Of a stretch of 64,000 nucleotides of DNA, positions 58,768 to 64,000 are shown in pieces. This stretch comes from Elusimicrobia bacterium HGW-Elusimicrobia-3 (lineage in GTDB: Bacteria; Elusimicrobiota; Elusimicrobia; Elusimicrobiales; UBA9959), in NCBI GenBank assembly GCA_002840355.1, contig PHAL01000005.1, forward strand, positions 60,929 to 124,928, given 5' to 3'. The stretch's first letter is position 1. The number at the start of each line of letters is the position of its first letter. A program made the position numbers and the translations under genes. A model generated the notes under the pieces. It did no database searches and was not told where the DNA came from. It saw only the letters and a list, made by a program, of their open reading frames with translations.

Positions 58768-60147
58768 CTAGAACACCGCCGCTTCGGAGATGGGCTCCAT
58801 CGCCTGCACGGCGGGGTTCTCGAACTTGGTGTACTCGTGGAAGAAGGCCAGCGGCACGTCCCCGACGGGGCCGTTGCGGTGCTTGGCCACGATCAGCGTG
58901 GCCTGGTTCTTCACGGTCGGGTCCTCGCGCTTGTAGTACTCCTCGCGGTGGATCATCGCCACGAAGTCGGCGTCCTGCTCGATGGAGCCGGAGTCGCGCA
59001 GGTCGGAGAGCTGGGGCCGGTTGTCCACGCGGCCCTTGTCCTCGCTGCGGCGGTTGAGCTGCGAGAGCGCTATCACCGGGATCTGCAGGCTGCGGGCCAG
59101 GTCCTTGAGCAGGCGCGAGATCTCGGCCACTTCCTGCTGGCGGCTCTCGCTGCGGCCGGCGCCGCGGATGAGCTGCAGGTAGTCGATGACCACCATGCCG
59201 AGCGTCTTATTCTCGCTCCTGAGCTGCTTCATCAGCTTGCGGGTGCGGTTGCGGATGTCGAGGATGTTCAGGCCGGGGGTGTCGTCGATGAAGAGCGGGG
59301 ATTCGGCCACCATGCCGGTGTAGCGGGTCAGCTGCGGCCACACGTCGCGGCTGAGCTGGCCCTTGCGCACGCCGCTGAGGTTGGCGCGCGCGGCCGAGCA
59401 GATGAGGCGCTGCATGATGGAGTGCTTGTCCATTTCCATCGAGAAGACGGCCACGGGGATCTTCTGCTCCACGCAGGCGTGGTAGGCCATGTTCAGAGCG
59501 ATGGCGGTCTTGCCCATGGACGGGCGGGCCGCGATGATGATCAGGTCCGACTTCTGGAAACCGCCGGTCATGTCGTCGAGGCGCATGAAGCCCGTGGGGA
59601 CGCCGGTGATGGGCGAGTGCTGCGAGAAGGCCTTCTCCATGCGGCCCAGCGTCTCCTGCGCCAGCGTGGCGGAGGAGGCGAAGCCGTGGTCGGTCTTGGT
59701 CTGCGCCACGCGCAGGATCTCCTGCTCGGCGAAATCGATGATCTTGTCCACGCTCTCGGCGCCGGCCTGGGTCATCTCCACGATCTGCGTGCTGGCGCGG
59801 ATCAGGTCGCGCATCAGGGCCTTCTCGCGGACGATGTTGGCGTAGGCGTTGGTGTGCGCGGCCGTGGAGACCTTCTCCATCAGGTCGGCCATGTACTTCT
59901 GGCCGCCCAGTTCCTCCAGGCGGTTGGTCTTCTTCAGTTCTTCGGAAAGGGTGACCACGTCCACCGGCAGGTTGCGCTGGCGCAGCTCCAGGATGGCTTC
60001 GTAGATGCGGCCGTGGATGTCGCTGTAGAAATGCTTGGGCTGCAGGACCTCCATGATCCCGTCGATGACCTCTTTCTCGATGAGCATGGCGCCCAGCACG
60101 GCCATTTCCGCCTCGTTGGAATGCGGAGGAACCTTATTATAGGTCAT
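58768..60147 (-). CDS. dnaB: Replicative DNA helicase
   Basis: A 459-residue DnaB with an N-terminal primase-binding domain (about 1-110, PPHSNEAEMAVLGAMLIEKEVID) and a RecA-like helicase domain with Walker A AARPSMGKTA and VVIDYLQLI as Walker B. It unwinds DNA at the replication fork. It follows the ribosomal block rpsF-ssb-rpsR-rplI, a widely kept order. Confidence 0.96.
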   Translation of the reverse strand: MTYNKVPPHSNEAEMAVLGAMLIEKEVIDGIMEVLQPKHFYSDIHGRIYEAILELRQRNLPVDVVTLSEELKKTNRLEELGGQKYMADLMEKVSTAAHTNAYANIVREKALMRDLIRASTQIVEMTQAGAESVDKIIDFAEQEILRVAQTKTDHGFASSATLAQETLGRMEKAFSQHSPITGVPTGFMRLDDMTGGFQKSDLIIIAARPSMGKTAIALNMAYHACVEQKIPVAVFSMEMDKHSIMQRLICSAARANLSGVRKGQLSRDVWPQLTRYTGMVAESPLFIDDTPGLNILDIRNRTRKLMKQLRSENKTLGMVVIDYLQLIRGAGRSESRQQEVAEISRLLKDLARSLQIPVIALSQLNRRSEDKGRVDNRPQLSDLRDSGSIEQDADFVAMIHREEYYKREDPTVKNQATLIVAKHRNGPVGDVPLAFFHEYTKFENPAVQAMEPISEAAVF

Positions 60148-60181
60148 ATGCTGCCCCCCTGTCGGGTTGTCGTATGTGATA

Positions 60182-60217
60182 AGCCCGGGCTCCGGCTTTG
60201 CGGCCTGGGCCCGGGCT
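60182..60217. other. GC-rich hairpin between rplI and dnaB
   Basis: AGCCCGGGC (60182-60190) and GCCCGGGCT (60209-60217) form a 9-bp stem. No T run follows on the minus strand, so it may set mRNA stability or partial readthrough rather than end transcription. Confidence 0.4.
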
Positions 60218-60231
60218 CGAAGGAAGTACCG

Positions 60232-60681
60232 TTACTTGCTCTGCGCGGACACGGCCACTTTTATCTTGGTCGTGATATGCTGCTTGAGGGCTATCTCCAC
60301 CTCGAAGGTGCCGACGGCCTTTATGGAAGCGGGCAGGCGTATCATGTCCTTGTCTATCTCGATGTCGGCGGCGGCCAGGTTCTTGATGATATCGCTCTTG
60401 GCCACGGAACCGAACATCACGCCGTCTTCGGAGACGGGGCGGGAGAAGGAGAGGGTGATGGCGGAGAGGCGCTTGGCCAACTCGTTCATGCCGGCGTCCT
60501 CGGCGGCGACGCGCTTGGCGCGCTTTTCGGAGGAGTTCTTCCAGGCGCTCAGCGCGCCCTCGGTGGCCAGCTCGGCCATGCCGCGGGGCATCAGGAAGTT
60601 GCGGGCGTAGCCGTCCTTCACTACCTTTACTTCGCCGGAGCGGCCCAGGTTCGTTACGTCTTTTTTAAGTATTACTTTCAT
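60232..60681 (-). CDS. rplI: Ribosomal protein bL9
   Basis: A 149-residue L9 with the conserved front MKVILKKDVTNLGRSGEVKVVKDGYARNFLMPRGMA, a long linking helix and a C-terminal domain. It binds 23S rRNA at the L1 stalk base. It lies 13 bp after rpsR. Confidence 0.96.
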   Translation of the reverse strand: MKVILKKDVTNLGRSGEVKVVKDGYARNFLMPRGMAELATEGALSAWKNSSEKRAKRVAAEDAGMNELAKRLSAITLSFSRPVSEDGVMFGSVAKSDIIKNLAAADIEIDKDMIRLPASIKAVGTFEVEIALKQHITTKIKVAVSAQSK

Positions 60682-60694
60682 GAGTTTGCTCCGT

Positions 60695-61012
60695 TTAGCC
60701 GTTATAGGACATCAGCGACAGGTTGCGGTTGATCTTCACGGCCCGCATGATCTGGCGCTGGTGCTTGGCGCACGCGCCGGTGATGCGGCGGGACAGGATC
60801 TTGCCGGTGTCGGTGGTGAAGTTGCGGACGATCTGGGCCTGTTTATAGTCTACCAGGTCGATATGCTCGGCGCAGAGCCTGCACACCTTGCGGCGCGGGG
60901 CGAAGCGGCGGCCGCCCGGGGGGCGGCGGGGTCCGCCCATGGGCGCACCCTGGGGTCTCGGCGCGGCGGCAGCGGGCGCGGCCGGCTTGGGGGTATTTTC
61001 GTTGTTCTCCAT
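60695..61012 (-). CDS. rpsR: Ribosomal protein bS18 with extended N-terminus
   Basis: A 105-residue S18. The conserved core is at about 40-100 (CRLCAEHIDLVDYKQAQIVRNFTTDTGKILSRRITGACAKHQRQIMRAVK), and it keeps Cys residues of the zinc-type form (CRLC...C). The first 37 residues are a low-complexity Ala/Pro/Gly/Arg extension beyond the usual 75-80-residue protein. S18 pairs with S6 in the 30S platform. Confidence 0.95.
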   Translation of the reverse strand: MENNENTPKPAAPAAAAPRPQGAPMGGPRRPPGGRRFAPRRKVCRLCAEHIDLVDYKQAQIVRNFTTDTGKILSRRITGACAKHQRQIMRAVKINRNLSLMSYNG

Positions 61013-61036
61013 AGTTTTATGCTCCTACCTGATCTT

Positions 61037-61483
61037 TTAAAACGGTACTTCCTCTATGCCGGAAGAGTCGCCCTTGGTCTCGGTTTCGGCCGCGGGTTCT
61101 TCCTGCTCCGCCTTGGGGGCGGCCTCGCCGGCGGGCCCTTCGAAAGCCATCGACTGCACGCGGCTGGCGGTGATCTTGAGCTCTTTGCGCTTCTGGCCGG
61201 TCTTGTCCGTGTACTCGGAGGACGTAAGGCGGCCTTCCACCATTACGGGGCTGCCCTTGCGCAGCTTTTCCTTCACGCGCTCGGCGGCGGGGCCCCAGAC
61301 GGTGACCGGCACGAAAGTCGTGAGGTCTTTCCATTCGCCGGAGGCCTGGTCCTGGTAGCGGCGGTTGACCGCTACCGAGAAGAAGCACATGCCCTGCTGC
61401 TTCTGCGTGAAGCGGAGTTCCGGGTCCCGCGTTATGCGGCCGGCTATTATGACCTGGTTGAGATCCGGAATTTTCAAGTCCAT
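61037..61483 (-). CDS. ssb: Single-stranded DNA-binding protein
   Basis: A 148-residue SSB with an OB fold (LNQVIIAGRITRDPELRFTQKQQGMCFFSVAVNRRYQD; VPVTVWGPAAERVKEKLRKGSPVMVEGRL). The tail is acidic but ends in SSGIEEVPF, a relaxed version of the usual DDDIPF. It binds single-stranded DNA and recruits repair proteins. It sits between rpsF and rpsR as in many bacteria. Confidence 0.95.
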   Translation of the reverse strand: MDLKIPDLNQVIIAGRITRDPELRFTQKQQGMCFFSVAVNRRYQDQASGEWKDLTTFVPVTVWGPAAERVKEKLRKGSPVMVEGRLTSSEYTDKTGQKRKELKITASRVQSMAFEGPAGEAAPKAEQEEPAAETETKGDSSGIEEVPF

Positions 61484-61502
61484 GTTATTCCCGAAAGGGT
61501 TG

Positions 61503-61808
61503 TCAGGGCTTCTTGACCGGTTCCACCGTGGCTTTCATCATCATGGCGCGAAGCACGGTTTCCTGGAGCTTCAGGCTGTGATTGATGGCCTTCAGGGACT
61601 CGGGCAGGGCCTTCACTTTCATGTAGACGTAAAAGCCGTCGCGCTGTTTTCCCACCTCGTGGGAGAACTTCCTGCGGCCCAGCCTGTCTTCGGCCAGAAC
61701 CTCGCCTTTTGCGTCGGTGAGGGTCTTCTTGGCCTTTTCCACAGCTTCCTGAACTTCGGCGTCCGTGAGCTGGGGGTTGATTATCAGCATTAACTCATAG
61801 GTATTCAT
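61503..61808 (-). CDS. rpsF: Ribosomal protein bS6
   Basis: A 101-residue S6 (MNTYELMLIINPQLTDAEVQEAVEKAKKTL; ALPESLKAINHSLKLQETVLRAMMMKA). It is the first gene of rpsF-ssb-rpsR-rplI. The promoter -10 box ends 9 nt before the ATG and no ribosome-binding site is seen, so the leader would be only about 2-3 nt. Confidence 0.96.
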   Translation of the reverse strand: MNTYELMLIINPQLTDAEVQEAVEKAKKTLTDAKGEVLAEDRLGRRKFSHEVGKQRDGFYVYMKVKALPESLKAINHSLKLQETVLRAMMMKATVEPVKKP

Positions 61809-61817
61809 AGTAGATTA

Positions 61818-61846
61818 ATAGTAGCAAATCCGGGCCGGGTTTACAA
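61818..61846 (-). promoter_or_regulatory. Promoter of the rpsF operon
   Basis: Minus strand TTGTAA (61846-61841) and TACTAT (61823-61818) are separated by 17 bp. The -35 box overlaps the stop codon of the methyltransferase gene. Confidence 0.6.
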
Positions 61847-62608
61847 TACGGGGCGGCAGACCAGTACCTGTTTCATGGCTTCACCGGTAAAAGGGGCGCG
61901 CTGGAAATCCCCGTAGCGCCGCAACACCCTGAAGCCGTTATAATGCGCCAGCGCCAGCAGCTCTTCGGGGAAAAAACACCGCAGATTTAAGGTTTTTTTA
62001 AGGGTTTGGCCGTCTTTTTCGCGCCGGTAATGCCAGGTAAGCCGCGACACCTGGGCCGCCTTGTCGTAGTTGTACTGCTCGTTCACCAGCATCTTGCCGC
62101 CGCCGGCCGGGTCGTCGTAATACGCCACCGGCAGCAGTTCCTCCGGGTCCCGCACCAGGTAGCCCGGGTGGGGATTGAAGACGTCGAAGACGAATTTACC
62201 GCCGGGGGCCAGGCAGCGCCGGACCGAGGAGAAGAGCCCTTCCAGGTCGGCGCGGCGGGCGAAATGCTGCAGCGAATTGAAGGCCATGAAGACCAGCGCG
62301 AACCTGCGCCGCGGCGCGTAGCGGCGCGCGTCGGCCCTGACGAAAGGGATCTTCAGCCCGGCGGCGGCGGCCTTGGCGCGGGCGAGAGCCAGCATGGGCG
62401 CGGCCACGTCGAGCCCGGTAATGTCGGCGCCCGCCTTTTTCAGCGGCAGGGTCAGGCGGCCGGTGCCGCAGGCCAGCTCCAGCACGGGGCCGCGGGCCTT
62501 TTTGGCCTCGGCCAGGTAGAAGGCCGTGTCATCGGCGCCGGGCGCGTTGAAGGCATCGTACTGCCTCGCGTCCCAGTAGATCTCGGAGCCGTCGGCGATC
62601 TTTGTCAT
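61841..62608 (-). CDS. Class I SAM-dependent methyltransferase
   Basis: A 255-residue methyltransferase. Motif I is VLELACGTGRLTLPL, motif II TGLDVAAPMLALARAKA, motif III FVRADARR, followed by FALVFMAFNSLQHF. The substrate is unknown; the small-molecule type is likely from the C-terminal part. TAAAAT lies exactly 6 nt before the ATG, with no ribosome-binding site, so the mRNA is probably leaderless. Confidence 0.85.
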   Translation of the reverse strand: MTKIADGSEIYWDARQYDAFNAPGADDTAFYLAEAKKARGPVLELACGTGRLTLPLKKAGADITGLDVAAPMLALARAKAAAAGLKIPFVRADARRYAPRRRFALVFMAFNSLQHFARRADLEGLFSSVRRCLAPGGKFVFDVFNPHPGYLVRDPEELLPVAYYDDPAGGGKMLVNEQYNYDKAAQVSRLTWHYRREKDGQTLKKTLNLRCFFPEELLALAHYNGFRVLRRYGDFQRAPFTGEAMKQVLVCRPVL

Positions 62609-62614
62609 GCGGAT

Positions 62615-62620
62615 ATTTTA
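62615..62620 (-). promoter_or_regulatory. -10 element placed for a leaderless methyltransferase mRNA
   Basis: TAAAAT on the minus strand ends 6 nt before the ATG at 62608. The six bases between (ATCCGC) are the same as those before the NCS2 permease ATG. Confidence 0.4.
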
Positions 62621-62671
62621 CCTTTTTAGCGGCAGGCGCCGCCGGGCGTAAAACGCGGCGGCGACATCTTG

Positions 62672-62677
62672 TATAAT
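62672..62677 (+). promoter_or_regulatory. -10 element for the TPR membrane protein gene
   Basis: A perfect TATAAT lies 14 nt before the ATG at 62692, leaving a leader of about 8 nt. No clear -35 box is seen. Confidence 0.4.
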
Positions 62678-62691
62678 TTCTGAACCCCCGC

Positions 62692-64000
62692 ATGACGGTC
62701 AGCGCCGCCAACCTGGCCTCCGCTTTCAAGGGGGACCCTTTCGCCCAGGGACTGAACTATTACCGCCCGCTCCAGACCGTCAGCAACATGGCTGATTTCG
62801 CCGCCTGGGGCCTGCGTCCCTTCGGCTACCACCTGACCAATCTGGCTTTCCACGCCGCGGCGGCCATCCTGTTCTTCTACCTGGCGCTGGCGCTGGGTTT
62901 CCCGCGCGGCGGCGCCTTCTGGGCTTCTGTCTTCCTGGCCGCGCACCCGGCGGCCGTAGAGCAGCTGCTGATAGTGGCGGGCCGGGCGGAGCTGGCCTCC
63001 TCGGCCTGCACGGCCGCCTCGCTGCTGCTGTTCGTGCGGGGCCGCGCGGCGGCCTCCTTCCTCTTCTTCCTGGCCGCCTGCGGCTTCAAGGAGAACGGGG
63101 TGATCACGCCGGCGCTGGCCGCCCTGTGCCTCTGGTACCAGGGCAAGGGGCGGGCCCAATACAAAAAGCTCATACCTTTCTTCGCGGTCGTTCCCGTTTA
63201 CCTCCTCGCCCGGCACGCGGCGCTGGGCATGGGCCTGTTCTCGCACGGCCTGACTCCGGTGGCCGCCGGCCTGCTGCTCAAGGTGCCGGCCGCCATACTG
63301 GTATATCTTAAGGAAGCGCTGCTGCCCTTCGGCATGCACTCGCACCGCATGCAGCCGGACTCGGCCCTGCTGGCCTGGGCCGCGCCCGCCCTGCTGGCCG
63401 CGGCGGCCGCCCTCCTCTACAGGCGCGGCTCGCGCGCGGCGCTGTTCTGCGCCGGCTGGTATCTGCTCAACCTCGCGCCCAAGCTCCCGCTGCTGGCCGC
63501 CAACGACCTGATGCTCGACCACTGGGTCTACCTCGCCAACGCCGGGCTGTTCCTGTGGGCCGCGAGCGCGCTATACCCGCTGCGCAAAATTTTTCCCGCG
63601 GCCGCGCTGGCGCTGATAACGGCCTCGGCCGTGAACACCACGCGGCGCGACACGGACCTGGAGCTCTACGAGCACGCCGCGCTGCGCTCGTCGTCGAAGC
63701 CGATGCTCTACAACCTGGCGCGCGAGTATTACCTGGCGGGGCGCTTCGTCAAGAGCCGCGCGCTGCTGGAGCGCGTGAGCGCCGCCGACCCGGCCAACCA
63801 TCTCTACCTCGGCGGCCTGGCGCTGGCGCGCTGGAAAACCGGCGAGACGGACGGAGCGCTGGCCGCGCTGGACGCCGCGCTGGGCGCCAGGCCCGGCGAC
63901 CCGGAAATACTTTTCAACCGCTACAGCGTGCTGCGCGGCTCGGGCCGGAGCGCCGAGGCCGCCGCCGCGCTGCGCGAGACGCTGGCCGCCGGCCCCGGCT
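62692..64000 (+). CDS. TPR membrane protein, TMTC/GT-C-like, N-terminus shortened (runs off the window)
   Basis: A partial gene of 436 visible codons with many membrane helices, then TPR-like repeats from about residue 330. GLNYYRPLQTVSNMADFAAWGLRPFGYHLTNLAFH is the typical loop of TMTC-like bacterial proteins that combine a GT-C-type membrane domain with TPRs. The normal N-terminal helix and the first loop with an Asp-Asp pair, thought to be catalytic, are missing: an in-frame stop lies 15 nt before the ATG and the divergent gene leaves no room. A starting CTG two codons earlier is possible. The gene continues beyond 64000. Confidence 0.72.
   Translation, partial: MTVSAANLASAFKGDPFAQGLNYYRPLQTVSNMADFAAWGLRPFGYHLTNLAFHAAAAILFFYLALALGFPRGGAFWASVFLAAHPAAVEQLLIVAGRAELASSACTAASLLLFVRGRAAASFLFFLAACGFKENGVITPALAALCLWYQGKGRAQYKKLIPFFAVVPVYLLARHAALGMGLFSHGLTPVAAGLLLKVPAAILVYLKEALLPFGMHSHRMQPDSALLAWAAPALLAAAAALLYRRGSRAALFCAGWYLLNLAPKLPLLAANDLMLDHWVYLANAGLFLWAASALYPLRKIFPAAALALITASAVNTTRRDTDLELYEHAALRSSSKPMLYNLAREYYLAGRFVKSRALLERVSAADPANHLYLGGLALARWKTGETDGALAALDAALGARPGDPEILFNRYSVLRGSGRSAEAAAALRETLAAGPG

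Overview
The window is a dense, GC-rich (about 65% G+C by eye) bacterial chromosomal segment. Minus-strand operons dominate, and many genes overlap by ATGA or TAATG. The set of a SpoIID-domain protein without sporulation genes, class III (pilin-like) signal peptides, the MlaEFD lipid-transport genes, ferredoxin-linked 2-oxoglutarate oxidation and many secreted orphan proteins fits a Gram-negative, probably anaerobic or fermentative lineage. My best guess is an uncultured Elusimicrobiota-type organism; that is inference from gene content, not from a marker-gene tree.

Region 1 (1-9.7 kb, minus strand): an Rrf2 regulator with a truncated membrane protein, then a compact RiPP-like cluster at 761-3345. 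That cluster holds an HPr-kinase-like protein, a PqqD-like protein, an unlisted 45-residue Cys-containing peptide, an S26-type peptidase and a radical SAM/SPASM maturase. It is translationally coupled to an upstream set of three pilin-like genes, which is preceded by a Spy-like protein and a processive-type GT2 glycosyltransferase. This cluster is the most interesting item in the window.

Region 2 (9.7-16.2 kb): a membrane-anchored protein with decapeptide helical repeats, a secreted subtilase, an ECF sigma/anti-sigma/Met-rich secreted protein operon, and a TPR-SpoIID protein. Region 3 (16.2-29.7 kb): korAB diverging from sucCD, a CorA-like protein, a nested palindromic repeat filling the gap before rimO, a small zincin, an EamA transporter, a TPR protein, serS, a CheY/CheC pair and metK. 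Region 4 (29.8-46.8 kb): a phosphohexomutase, glycerate kinase, a second small radical SAM protein, alpha-glucan-like secreted proteins, Nif3, MFS and NCS2 transporters, a DUF2157/GDYXXLXY pair, pyrB, a secreted HExxH protein, a 762-residue secreted orphan and a receiver protein.

Region 5 (46.8-64 kb): an Lpd-like flavoprotein, tRNA-Gly(GCC) with degenerate downstream repeats, cysS, ispDF, a PIN/TRAM protein, radA, the Mla genes, alr, and the conserved block rpsF-ssb-rpsR-rplI-dnaB, ending in a truncated TPR membrane protein. A recurring theme is a -10-like hexamer placed 6-7 nt before the start codon with no Shine-Dalgarno sequence, which suggests that leaderless mRNAs are common here.
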